Shown here one piece after another: positions 46,701 through 59,600 of a stretch of DNA of 64,000 bases. Within the stretch, counting starts at the first letter, position 1, and the number at the start of each line of letters is the position of its first letter. The stretch spans positions 15,763,744-15,827,743 of the forward strand of contig CM040443.1 of assembly GCA_022749755.1 (NCBI GenBank), written 5' to 3'. The notes under the pieces were generated by a model. The model ran no database searches and was not told where the DNA came from. It was given only the letters and a program-made list of their open reading frames with translations. The stretch comes from Azadirachta indica (lineage: Eukaryota > Streptophyta > Magnoliopsida > Sapindales > Meliaceae). The translations under genes and the position numbers were made by a program.

Positions 46701-49358
46701 TTTCCCAGGCCGGAATTGTCAAATATGATACGAATTCGAAAAACAACTTCGTTTTGAAACGATGCCCACGTCTTCCTACTCAGTATCGTGTGAAAAACAT
46801 TACGGTGCATTTCATTTCAAAAACAGAGAAGTTAAATGCGTACGATTTTCTGTGACAGAATTGTCAAATATGAAACAGACTCGAAAAACTACTTCGTTTT
46901 GAGGCAAGCCGCACGTTTTGTCACTCACATCGCGTGAGGATCGTTACGGTGCAATTTATTTCGGAAACGGAAGAAGTTGAATAAGTACAATTTTCTGAAA
47001 CGGAATTGTCTAACGTTATACAAACTCGAAAAACGATTTCGTTTCAAGACGGGCCACTGGTCTTCTTATACAGCGTTGTGTGACGATCATTACAGTTCAT
47101 TTTATTTCGAAAACGAAAAAGTTGAAAACGTACGATTTTTGGGGAAGGAATTGTTAAACGTGAAACGGACTCAAAAAAAAACTTCATTTTAAGGTGGGCC
47201 ACAAGTATTCTTGCCCAGCATCTCGTGAGGATCAGTACTGTGTATTTTATTTTGAAAATGGAGAAGTTAGATACGTGCGATTTTCTGAACCTAAATTATC
47301 AAACTTGATACGAACTCGAGAAACTACTTCATTTCGAAGCAGGCCACAGGTCTTCTTACCCAGCATCACTTGAGGATTGTTACGGTGCATTTTACTTTGA
47401 AAACGGAGAAGTTGTAAACGTGCTATTTTCGAGTCCAGAATTGTCAAACGTGATACGGACTCGAAAAACTACTTCATTTCGAAACGGCGCGCATGTCTTC
47501 CTACTCAGCATCATGTGAGAAACGTTATGGTGCATTTCATTTCGAAAACAAAAAAAGTTGAATACGTACAATTTTCGGAATTGCCAAACGTGATACGAAC
47601 TCGAAAAACAACTTCGTTTCCAGGCGGGTTGCTGGTCTTCTTACTTATTATCGCATGAGGATCGTTACGGTATATTTCATTTCGAAAACGTAGAAGTTGA
47701 ATACTTAACGATTTTCAGGTCCGAAATTGTCAAACGTGATACGAACTTGAAAAACGACTTTATTTCAAGGCACGCTGCAGGTCTTCATACTTAGCGTCGT
47801 ATGAGGATCGTTACAGTGTATTTTATTTATAAAACGGAGATGTTGAAAATATACGATTTTTGGAGATGGAATAGTCAAACGTGAAACGGACTTGAAAATC
47901 GACAATATTCAGAGACAGGCCACATGTCTTACTACTCAGCATCGTGTGAGGACTGTTACTGTGTATTTTTGGAATTGGAATCGTCAAACGTGATACGAAT
48001 TCGAAAAACTACTCCATTTCGAAGCAGGCCACAAGTCTTCTTACCCAGCATCGCTTGAGGATTGTTACGGTGCATTTTATTTCAAAAACAAAGAAGTTGT
48101 AAATGTGCGATTTTCGAGTCCAGAATTGTCAAACGTGATACGGAATCGAAAAAAGACTTCGTTCTGAGGGCTGAAAAATGCACGATTTTCGAGTACAGAA
48201 TTGTCAATTGTGATACAAATTCGAAAAACGACTTCGTTTTGAGATTGGCCGCACATCTTCTTACTCAACATCGCGTGAGGATCATTACGATGCATTTCAT
48301 TTCAAAAACGGAGAAGTTGAGTGCGTACGATTTTCTGTGACGGAATAGTCAAACGTGATACAGGCTCAAAAACAACTTCGTTTCGAGACAAGCCACGCCT
48401 TGTCACTCACATTGCGTGGGGATCATTATGGTGCATTTTATTTCGAAAACGGAAGAAGCTGGAAACGCATGATTTTCTGGGACGGAATCGTCAAACGTCA
48501 TACGGACTCGAAAAAAGATTTCGTTTCGACATGGGCCGCAGGTCTTCTTACTCTACATCGAGTGATGATTGTTACGGTACATTTTATTTTGAAAACGGAG
48601 AAGTTGAATATGTATAATTTTCTGGGACGGCATTGTCAAATGTTGTACGGACTTGATAAACGACTTCGTTTCCAGACGGGCTGCTTGTCTTCTTACTCAG
48701 CATCGCATGAGGATCGTTACTATGTATTTTATTTTGAAAATGGAGAAGTTGAATACGTACAATTTTCAAGGTCGAAATTGTTAAACATGATATGAACTTG
48801 AAAAACGACTTCGTTTCGAAGTAGTCCGCAAGTCTTCTTACTCAGTATCACGTACAGATCATTACGGTGCATTTTTTTAGAAAATGGAGAAGTTGTAAAC
48901 GTATGATTTTGGAAGCCGGAATTGTCAAACGTGATATGAAATTGAAAATGATTTCGTTTCGAGATAGACTATAGCTCTTATTACTCAGCATCATATGAGG
49001 ATCATTACAGTGTATTTTATTTCCGACACGGAAATATTGAAAACGTACAATTTTTGACGGAATTATCAAGCGTGATACGGACTCGAAAAATGACTTCGTT
49101 TCGAGACGGGCCACAGATCTTCCTACTCAACATCGCATGAGTATCATTACTGTAGATTTTATTTCCAAAACAGAGAAATTGAACACGTACGATTTTCGGG
49201 GACAGAACTGTCAAATGTGATACGAACTCGAAAAATGGCTTTGTTTTGAGGTAGGTCGCAGATCTTCTTACTCAGCATCACGTGAGAATCATTACTGTAT
49301 ATTTTATTTCGAAAATGGAGAAGTTGGATACGTACGATTTTCGAGACCGGAATTGTCA

Positions 49359-49569
49359 TTTATATATTTAATCACTTCAATTGAAATAATTTAAAATTGT
49401 CATTTGATTGCATTAGAGTATTTACGATTTTATGTCTGCTTAAATCAAAATTAACAAGAAATAATAAAGATTTCAATCATTATAATTTCGCGAGAGATCG
49501 ACCTCAGGTGAACTTATTGTTAGTTATTAATGATTTGTGCACTTGCGAGCATTTAAAATTTGCACATCA
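49359..49569 (+). repeat. LTR 3'-end fragment inside satellite, copy 1
   Basis: 211 bp without satellite similarity. The right part (CGCGAGAGATCGACCT, GTGCACTTGCGAGCATTT, ending CACATCA) resembles the 3' end of LTRs of Athila/Tat-type gypsy elements, where such sequence precedes a TGGCGCCG-type primer site. Here satellite resumes directly after CACATCA. The family assignment is by memory. Confidence 0.55.
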
Positions 49570-51013
49570 ATACGGACTCGAAAACGACTTTGTTTTAAGA
49601 TGGGCTGCAGGTCTTGTTACTTAACATCGCGTGAGGATAGTTACGGTGCATTTTATCTCGAAAATGGAGAAGTTAAATATGTTCAATTTTTGGAGTCGAA
49701 ATTGTCGAACGTGATACGAACATGAAAAAGGACTTCGTTTCGAAGCAGGCAACAGGTCTTCTTACTCAGCATTGCGTGCAGATCATTACGGTGCATTTTT
49801 TTTCGAAAACGGAGAAGTTGTAAACGTACTTTTCGAGGCCGAAATTGTCAAATGTGATACGGAATTAAAAAAATGACTTCGTTTCTAGACAGACTATAGC
49901 TCTTATTACTCAGCATCATATGAGGATTGTTACAGTGTATTTTATTTCCAAAACAGAAATGTTGAAAACGTACAATTTTCGAAGACAGAATTGTCAAACG
50001 TGATACGGACTCGAAAAACAATTTTATTTTGAGACGGGCTACAGGTCTTGTTACTCAGCATCGCGTGAGGATAGTTACGGTACATTTTATTTCGAAGATG
50101 GAGAAGTTGAGAACGTACGATTTTTGGGGTTAGAATTGTCAAATGTGATACGAACTCAAAAAATGATTTCTTTTTCGAGGCGTTGCCATAGGTCTTCTTA
50201 CTCAGCATAGCATGAGGATAGTTACAGTGCATTTTATCTCGAAAACGGAAAAGTTGAGAACGTACGATTTTCGGGGCCGGAATTGGCAAATATGATACGA
50301 ACTCGAAAAACGACTTCGTTTCGAAGCAGGCAGCTGTTATTCTTACTCAGCATTGTATGCAGATCATTACGATGCAATTTTTTTTTAAAACAGAGAAATT
50401 GTAAACGTATAATTTTCGAGGCTGGAATTATTAAACGTGATATGGAATCGAAAAATGACTTTGTTTTGAGACAAACCGTAGCTCTTGTTACTTAGCATCA
50501 GATAAGGATCGTTACAGTGTATCTTATTTTCAAAATAGAAATGTTGAAAAGGTATAATTTTCGAGGACAAAATTGTCAAGAGTGATACAGACTTGAAAAA
50601 CGATTTTCTTTCCAGACGGGTCACTGGTCTACTTACTTAGCATCGCGTGAGGATTGTTACGATACATTTTATTTTCAAAAACGAAGAAGTTCTAAACGTG
50701 CGATTTTCGAGGTCGAAATAGTCAAACGTGATATGGACTTGAAAAACGACTTCATTTCAAGACGGGCCATAGATCTTCCTATTCAGCATCGCATGAGTAT
50801 TGTTACTGTAAATTTTATTTGCAAAATAGAGAAGTTAAATACGTACGATTTTCGGAGACGGAATTGTCAAACGTGATACAAACTCGAAAAAGGACTTTGT
50901 TTCGAGGCAAGCCGCAAGACTTCTTACTCAGCATCACGTGAAGATCGTTACTGTGTATTTTATTTTGAAAACAGAGAAGTGGATACATACGATTTTCGGG
51001 ACCGAAATTGTCA

Positions 51014-51225
51014 TTTATCTATTTAATCACTTCAATGGAAATAATTTGAAATTGTCATTTGATTGCATTAGGGTATTTACGATTTTATGTCTGTTTAAAT
51101 TAGTGATTAACAAGAAATAATAAAAATTTATATCATTACAATTCCGCGAGAGATTGACCCTGGGTGAACTTATCGTTAGTTATTAATGATTCGTGCAGTT
51201 GCGAGCATTTAAAATTTACACATCA
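51014..51225 (+). repeat. LTR 3'-end fragment inside satellite, copy 2
   Basis: Second copy of the fragment at 49359-49569, with the same entry point (after GGAATTGTCA-type sequence) and the same exit point (before ATACGGACTCG). Identical junctions show it was copied together with the surrounding satellite, not inserted twice. Confidence 0.8.
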
Positions 51226-51378
51226 ATACGGACTCGAAAAACAACTTTATTTTGAGATGGGCTATAGGTCTTGTACTTAGCATTACGTGAGGATAGTTAC
51301 GGTGCATTGTATCTCGAAAACAGAGAAGTTGAGAACGTACGAATTTCGGGGCCGAAATTGGGAAACGTTATACGAACG

Positions 51379-52826
51379 CGAGAGTTGCAACGTTAATGTG
51401 TGAGAGAAAGGAAAATACAATTTTATTGCAAAAAAAGGTGAGATCAACAGAGCTTTATTTTCACAACAGCCCCTTATAGTACTTATGTACAAGGAGGCCT
51501 TTTTGTGTATTGACGATTTTGCCGGATCTTTACCGAGCAATGTTATGTTTCTTTTGCAGGAATTCGAAGATGTCTTTTCTGAAGAGGTGCCCCCTGGTTT
51601 ACCTTCAATTTGAGGAATTGAACATCAAATTGATTTTATACCCAGTGCAACAATTTCGAACCGACCAGCTTATAAAAGTAATCCCGTTGAAACAAAGGAA
51701 CTTCAACTCAAGTTAATGAGCTGATGGAGAAAGGGTATGTTAGAGAAAGCATGAGTCCTTGTGCGGTTCCGGTGCTACTAGTGCCTAAGAAAGATGGGAC
51801 ATGGAGGATGTGTATTGATTATCGAGTTGTCAACAATATTACAGTAAAGTATCGACATCCCATTCCTAGATTAGATAATATGTTGGATGAATTGCATAGA
51901 TCTTGCGTGTTTTTTAAAATTGATCTTAAGAGTGGATACCATCAAATTAGGATGAAAGAAGGTGAGGAGTGAAAAACTGCGTTTAAAACAAAATATGGTT
52001 TGTATGAATGGTTAGTTATGCCTGTTAGGTTAACTAATGCACCTAATACTTTCATGAGATTTATGAACCATGTTTTGCGTGCTTTCATTGGCAAATTCAT
52101 AGTAGTCTATTTTGACGATATCTTGATTTATAGCAAAAATTTAAATAATCATGTTGAACATTTAAAACTTATTTTAGAGGTTTTAAGAAAAGAAAGGTTA
52201 TTTGCTAATTTTAAGAAATGTAAATTTTGCACGGATAAGCTTGTGTTTCTTGGTTTTGTTGTAAGTGTTAAAGGGATTGAGATTGATGAGGAGAAGGTGA
52301 AGGCAATTCAAGAATAGCCAACGTCTACTTCAACGAATCAAGTAAGAAGCTTTCATAGATTGGCCAGTTTTAATCGGCGCTTTTGTTCGAGATTTTAGTA
52401 GCATAACTACACTCTTAACCAAAGTCATCAAGAAGAATGTCCCGTTCAAGTGGGGAAAAGAGCAAGAAAAGGTATTCAAACTTATCAAAGAAAAATTGAC
52501 TAATGCACCTTTATTTGTTTTACCTAACTTTACTAAAACATTTGAGATAGAGTGTGACGCTTCAAGTACAGAGATCGGAGGTGTACTAATGCAAGAAGGA
52601 AGACCGATTGCGTACTTTAGTGAGAAATTAAATGGCGCGGCTTTAAACTATCCCACTTACGACAAAGAATTGTATGCATTGGTTCAAACTCTAGAAACTT
52701 GGCAGCATTACCTTTGGCCCAAAGAGTTTGTGATTCATACAGATCATGAATCCTTGAAACATTTAAAGGCGCAGCACAAATTAAACAAACGTCATGCCAA
52801 ATGGGTGGAGTTCATCCAATGTCTTG
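51379..52826 (+). pseudogene. Gypsy RT and RNase H fragment
   Basis: Starts near the end of protease/connection (LIVLMYKEAFLC at about 51475, FEDVFSEEVPPGLPS). RT contains [20 protein letters not shown] and [11 protein letters not shown]. The usual MPFGLTNAP is MPVRLTNAP. Stops interrupt RT at 51970-51972 and 52315-52317, and a frameshift lies near 52365. RNase H has [24 protein letters not shown] and HTDHESLKH. Coding ends after KWVEFIQ at 52826, where minus-strand pol end begins. It is related to, but distinct from, the 35.7-37.1 kb copy. Confidence 0.88.
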
Positions 52827-53562
52827 GCTCTAGCTCTTGTAATTGGTCCATTCGGCACGCTTAGCGAATCTTATAAATGCTGTAATTGAATATCTCCAAC
52901 TTTATGTCTGAAGTTCTCCTCTTGTTTACGTGGTTACACAACCTCGTTTGCATCATTCTCCCCCTCTTGAAAAGTATTTGTTCTCAAATCGCTACCTACA
53001 TCAAAAGAAGATAAGTCAGAAACATTAAAGGTTGTACTAACCTCATACTTGCCGGTAGTTCAAGTTTGTAGGCATTGTCATTGATGCGTTCCACTACTCG
53101 AAATGGGCCATTTCCCCTTAGTAAAAGTTTAGAACGTCTTTGCTCAAGAAAACGCTCCTTCCTCATATGTAAACAAACCAAATCTCCTGTTTTAAAGACA
53201 ACCTTCTTGCGTCCCTTATTGGCTTGCTTGGCATATTGTTTCGTTTGTTGTTCTATGTGTTGCTTTGCTTTCTCATGAATCTGCTTAATGAAATCAGATT
53301 TCTTCTTACCATCTAAATTAACGTGCTCATTCATAGTTAAAAGAGTTAAATCCAAAGAAATTAGTGGATTAAAAGCATAAACAATTTCAAAAGGTGAAAA
53401 TTTAGTGGCAGAATGAATACAACGATTATAAGCAAATTCAACATGCGGCAAGCAATATTCCCAAGTTTTCAGATTCTTTTGTATGATAGTACGCAATAAA
53501 GTAGACAATGTCTTATTTACTACTTCGGTTTGACCATCTGTTTGTGGGTGATAAGTAGTAAA
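52827..53562 (-). pseudogene. Gypsy integrase C-terminal fragment, inverted
   Basis: Minus-strand frame from TTYHPQTDGQTEVVNKT (third catalytic residue Glu present) through FAYNRCIHSATKFSPFEIVY, KKVVFKTGDLVCLHMRKERF and NGPFRVVERINDNAYKLELP, then with a frameshift to the pol end [10 protein letters not shown] at about 52830. No chromodomain is evident. The zinc domain and first two catalytic Asp are missing. It is fused tail to tail with the RT-RNase H fragment on +. Confidence 0.88.
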
Positions 53563-53636
53563 AAATATAAAGTTTGAATTTATTTTTGTAAAATTGTTAG
53601 GTATGATTGATAGCCTAACTTTTGACATTTTCCTTT
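53563..53636 (+). repeat. Short family-1 LTR fragment
   Basis: About 70 bp (AAAGTTTGAATTTATTTTTG ... CCTAACTTTTGACATTTTCC) match the middle of the family-1 LTR, but in + orientation, next to minus-strand integrase on one side and satellite on the other. It is a scar of an end-joining event. Confidence 0.6.
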
Positions 53637-56600
53637 TGAATAAGTATGATTTTCGAGGCCGAAATTATCAAATGTGATACGAGTTTGAAAAACGAGATCG
53701 TTTCGAGGCGAGCTGCTTGTCTTTTAACTCAGCATCGTGTGCGAATAGTTATGGTACATTTCATTTCGAAAACGTAAAAGTTGAATGCATACGATTTTCT
53801 GTGACAGAATTGTCAAATGTGATACGAACTCGAAAAACTACTTCATTTCGAGACGGTCCACAAGTCATGTCACTCGGCATCGCGTGAGGATCGTTATGGT
53901 GCATTTTATATCCAAAACGGAAGAAGTTGAAAACGTACGATTTTCAGGGTCGGAATTGTCAAACGTGATACGAACTCGAAAAATGACTTCGTTTCTCGGC
54001 GGACTACTGGTCTTACTCAGCATCGCGTAATGATCGTTACGGTGCATTTTATTTCGAAACAGAGAAGTTGTAAACGTACGATTTTCGAGGTTGGAATAGT
54101 CAAACGTAATACGAACTCGAAAAATGAGTACATTTCGAAACGGGCCGCACATCTTCTTATTCAGCATCACGTGAGGAACGTTATAGTGCATTTTATTTTA
54201 AAAACGGAGATATTGAATGCGTGCTATTTTCTGTGACAGAATTGTCAAACGTGATACAGGCTCGAAAACTTACTTCGTTTCGAGACATGCTGCAGGTCTT
54301 GTAACTCAGTATCGCATGAGGATCGTTATGAGGCATTTTATTTCAAAAACGGAAGAAGTTGAATACGCACGATTTTCGGGGCCAAAATTGTCAAATGTGA
54401 TACGAACTCGAAAAACGACTTCATTTCGAGGCCAGTTGCTGGTCTTCTTACTTAGCATCGAGTGAGGATCGTTACAATGCATTTTATTTCGAAAACGGAT
54501 AAGTTGTAAATGTATGATTTTTGAGGTCGAAATAGTGAAACGTGATACGTACTCAAAAATGACATCGTTTCGAGACAGGCCACACGTCTTCTTACTCAGC
54601 ATCACGTGAGAATCATTACAATGCATTTTCTTTCGAAAACAAATAAGTTGTAAACGTGCGATTTTCAAGGCTGAAATTGTCAAATGTGATACGGAATCGA
54701 AAAATGACTTCCTTTCGAGACGGGCCATAGGTCTTTTTTCTGAGCATCATATGAGGATCGTTATAGTGCATTTTATTTCCAAAACGGAAATGTTTAAAAC
54801 ACACGATTTTTGAGGACAAAGTTGTCAAGTGTGATAAGGACTCGAAAAACAACTTCGTTTTGAGACGGTCCGCACATCTTCTTACTCAGTATTGCGTAAG
54901 GATTGTTACAGTGCACTTCATTTCGAAAACAGAGAAGTTCAATACGTACGATTTTCTGTGGCGGAATTGTCAAACGTGATACAGTCTCGAAAAACAACTT
55001 CGTTTTAAGACGAACCGCGCGCGCGCCTTGTCACTCACATCGCGAAAGGATCGTTACGGTACATTTTATTTTTGAAAACAGAGGAAGCCAGAAACGTATG
55101 ATTTTCTGGGACACAATCGTCAAACGTGATACGAACTCGAAAAACGACTTCGTTTCGAGACGCCCCGCACATCTTCTTACTCAGCATTGTGTGAAGATCA
55201 TTACTGTGCATTTTATTTCAAAAATTGAGAAGGTAAATACGTACGATTTTTGGGGCCGAAATTGTCAAACGTGATACAAACTCAAAAAATGACTTCGTTA
55301 CGGTATTTTTCATTTCGAAAACGGAGAAGTTGAATACGTACAATTTTCGGGGCCGGAATTATCAAACATGATACGAACTCGAAAAACGACTTTATTTCGA
55401 GGAAAACCGCAGGTCTTCTTACTCAGCACGTATAAGGAATTGTTACAATGCATCTTATTTCCAAAACGGAGATGTTGAAAACGTACGATTTTCGAAGACG
55501 TAATAGTCAAACGTGATACAGATTCGAAAACGACAACGTTTCGAGATAGGCCACATGTCCTCTTACTCAACATCATGTGGGGATTGTTACTGTATATTTT
55601 TTTTCAAAAACTGAGAAGTTGAATACGTACGATTTTCAGAGCCGGAATCGTCAAACGTAAGACGAACTTGAAAAACAACTTTGTTTCGAAGCAGGCCCAG
55701 GTCTTATTACTCAGCATTGCATGAGGATCATTACGTTACATTTTATTTCGAAAACGGAAAAGTTTTAAACGTGCAATTTTCGAGGCCGGAATTGTCAAAC
55801 GTGATACGGAATCGAAAAATGACTTCGTTTCAAGACGGGGCATAGGTCTTGTTACTCAGCATCTTCTAAGGATCGTTACAGTTCATTTTATTTCCAAAAC
55901 GAAAATATTTAGAACACACGATTTTCGAGGACAGAGTTGTTAAGCGTGATACGGACTCGAAAAACAACTTCATTTCAAGGCGGGCCGCACATCTTCTTAC
56001 TCAGTATCGCGTGAGGATTGTTATGATCCATTTCATTTCGAAAATGAAGAAGTTGAATGCGTACAATTTTCTATGACGGAATTGTCAAATGTGATACAGG
56101 CTCGAAAATCAACTTTGTTTTGAGACGAGTCGAGCAACTTGTCACTCACATCGCATGACGATTGTTACGGTGCATTTTATTTCGAAAACGGAAGAAGATA
56201 GAAACGTATGATTTTCTGGGATGGAATCGTCAAACGTGATACGGACTCAAAAAACGACTTCATTTCGAGACAGGCCACATGTGTTCTTACTCAGCGTCTA
56301 GTGAGGATAGTTATGGTGCATTTTATTTCGAAAATAGAAAAGTTATAAATATATGATTGTCGAGGTCGGAACAGTCAAACATGGCACGGACTCGAAAAAC
56401 GACTACGTTTCGATACGGGCCGCACATCTGCTTGCTCAGCATCACGTAAGGATCGTTACTGTGCATTTGATTTTAAAAAAGGAGAAGTTGAATACATACG
56501 ATTTCGGGGCCGGAATTGTCAAATGTGACACGGACTAGAAAAACAACCACATTTCGAGATGGGCTGCGCATCTTCTTATTCATCATCACGTAAGGATTGT

Positions 56601-59600
56601 TATTGTACATTTGATTTCGAAAACGGAAAAGTTAAATACATACGATTTTTGAGGCCGGAATTGTCAAACGTGATACGAACTTGAAAAACAACTTCGTTTC
56701 GAGGCGGGTTGCTTGTCTCCTTACTCAGCATCTAATGAGGATCGTTACGGTGCATTTTATTTCCAAAACGGAGAAGTTGTAAAAGTATGATTGTCGAGGT
56801 TGGAATAGTCAAATGTGATATGGACTCGAAAAATGATTTCGTTCCAAGACAGGCCGCAAGTCTTCTTACTCAGCATCTTTTGAAGATCGTTACTGTATAT
56901 TTTATTTCGAAAACAGAAAACTTGGATACGTACAAGTTTCAGGACCGGAATTGTTAAACATGATATGAACTCAAAAAATGACTTCGTTTTAAAATGGGGC
57001 ACATGTCTTCTTACTCAGCATCGGGTGAGGAATGTTACGATGCATTTCATTTCGAAAACGGAGAAGTTGAATGCGTACAATTTTCTGTGACGGAATTGTC
57101 AAACGTGATACAGACTCGAAAAACTACTTCGTTTCGTGACGGGCTGCAGGTCTTGTCACTCAGCATCGCATGAGGATCTTTATGAGGTATTTTATTTTGA
57201 AAACGGAAGAAGTTGAATACGTGCGATTTTCGAATCCGGAATTGTCAAATGTGATACGAACTCGAAAAATGCTTCATTTCGAGGCAGGTTGCTGGTTTTC
57301 TTACTCAGCATCATGTGAGTATCATTACTGTATATTTTATTTCCAAAACGAAGAAGTTGAATTCGTACGATTTTCAGAGACGGAATTGTCAAATATGATA
57401 CAAACTCGAGAAACGCTTCGTTTCGAGGCAGGTTGCTGGTCTTCTTACTCATCCTCAAGTGAGGATAGTTACGGTTTATTTTATTTCGAAAATAGAGAAG
57501 TTGTAAATGTATGATTTTCGAGGTCCAAATAGTCAAACGTGATACGGACTCGAAAATGACTTCGTTTCAAGACGGACCGCACGTCTTCTTACTTAGCATC
57601 GCGTGAGGATCATTAATGCATATTTTATTTCGAAAACGAAAAAGTTGGATACGTACAATTTTCGAGACTAGAATTGTCAAACGTGATACAAACTCAAAAA
57701 ACGACTTTGTTTTGAGATGGGCTGCAGGTCTTCTTACTTAGCATAACGTGAGGATTGTTACTGTATATTTTATATCGAAAGCGGAGAAGTTGTAAACGTA
57801 CGATTCTCAAGGTTGGGATAGTCAAATGTGATACAGTGTCGAAAAACGACTTCGTGTTGAAACAGGGCGCACGTCTTCTTACTCAGGATTGTCAAAAACA
57901 GAGAAGTTGAATGCGTAGGATTTTCTATGACAGAAATGTCAAACGTGACAAACTCGAAAAACTGCTTCGTTTCGAGACAGGTTGCAGGACTATTCACTCA
58001 GCATCGCGTGAGAATTGTTATGACGCATTTTATTTCGCAAACGAAATAAGTTGGAAACGTTCAATTTTTTGTGACGGAATTGTCACATGTGATACGGACA
58101 CGAAAGATTACTTCGTTTCGAGACGGGCTGCAAGTCTTGTCACTCAGGATCGCGTGAGAATTTTTATGAGGCATCTTATTTTGAGAACAGAAGAAGTTGA
58201 ATACATACGATTTTCGGGGCTGGAATTGTCAAACGTGATATGAATTCGAAAAACGACTTTGTTTTGAAGCAGGCCACAGGTGTTCTTACTTAGCATCGCG
58301 TGAGGATCGTGATGGTGCATTTTATATCGAAAACAGAGAAGTTGTAAGCGTATGATTTTTGAGGTTGAATAGTCAAACATAATACGGACTTGAAAACAAC
58401 TTTGTTTTGAGACGGGCCGCAGGTCTTCTTACTCAACATCACGTGAGTATCGTTACTGTACATTTTATATCCAAAACAGAGAAGTTGAATTCGTACGATT
58501 TTCATAGACGAAATTGTCAAACGTGATACAAACTCGAAAAACGACTTCATTTCGAGGCAGGCCACTGGTCTTCTTACTCAGCATTGTGTGAGGATCGTTA
58601 TTGTATATTTTATTTCAAAAACGGAAAAGTTGGATTAGTACGATTTTCGGGACCTGAATTGTGAAACGTGATACGAACTCGAAAAATGACTTTATTTTGA
58701 GACGAGCTGCAGGTCTTCTTAATCAGCATCACGTGATAATTGTTACTGTATATTTTATGTCGAAAGTGGAGAAGTTGTAAACGTGCGATTCTCGAGATCA
58801 GAATCATCAAACGTGATACGGTGTCGAAAAACGACTTCGTGTTGAAACAGGGCGCACGTCTTCTTAGCAAGGATTGCGCGAGAAACATTACGGTGCATTT
58901 TATTTCGAAAATGGAGAAGTTGAATGCACACGACTTTCTGTGACGGAATTGTCAAACGTGATACAGACTCAAAAAACAACTTCGTTTTGAGATGAGCCGC
59001 GCATCATGTCACTCTCATCGCATGAGGATCATTACGTTGCATTTTATTTCAAAAGCAAAAGAAGTTGAAAAAGTACAATTTTCTGAGACAGAATTTTCTA
59101 ACGTGATACGGAGTCGACAAAATGATTTTGTTTCGAGACAGGCTGCAGGTCTTCTTATTCAGCATCGTCATCGTTTGAGGATTGTTACAGTGCTTTTTAT
59201 TTCCAAAACAATGATGTTGAAAACGTACGATTTTCGTGAACAGAATAGTCAAACATGATATGAACTCGAAAAATGATTTCGTTTCGAGACGGGCCGCACG
59301 TCTTCTTACTCAACATGATTATTGTTACTATACATTTTATTTCGAAAACGGAGAAGTTGAATACGAACTCGAATTGTCAAGCATGATACGAACTCGAAAA
59401 AAGTCTTACGCAGTATTACGTGAGGATCGTTACGGTGCATTTCATTTCAAAAATAGAGAAGTTGAAAACGTACAATTTTCGGAGATGGAATAGCCAAATG
59501 TAATATGGACTCGAAAAACAACTATATTTAGAGACGGGCAACATGTCTTCTTACTCAGCATCACGTGAGGATCGTTACTGTACATTTTATTTTGAAAACG

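Larger units (their letters stand above)
40718..51378 (+). repeat. ~146-bp satellite array, largest block, about 70 monomers
   Basis: Tandem monomers as in the other blocks, same orientation, interrupted only by two copies of a 211-212 bp foreign LTR piece (49359-49569, 51014-51225). Groups of neighbouring monomers recur as units. The monomers before and after the two LTR pieces match one another at an offset of 1655 bp, and another multi-monomer haplotype with a GAACTCAAAAAATGATTTCT join occurs near 43.8 and 50.15 kb with a relative near 45.4 kb. Confidence 0.93.
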
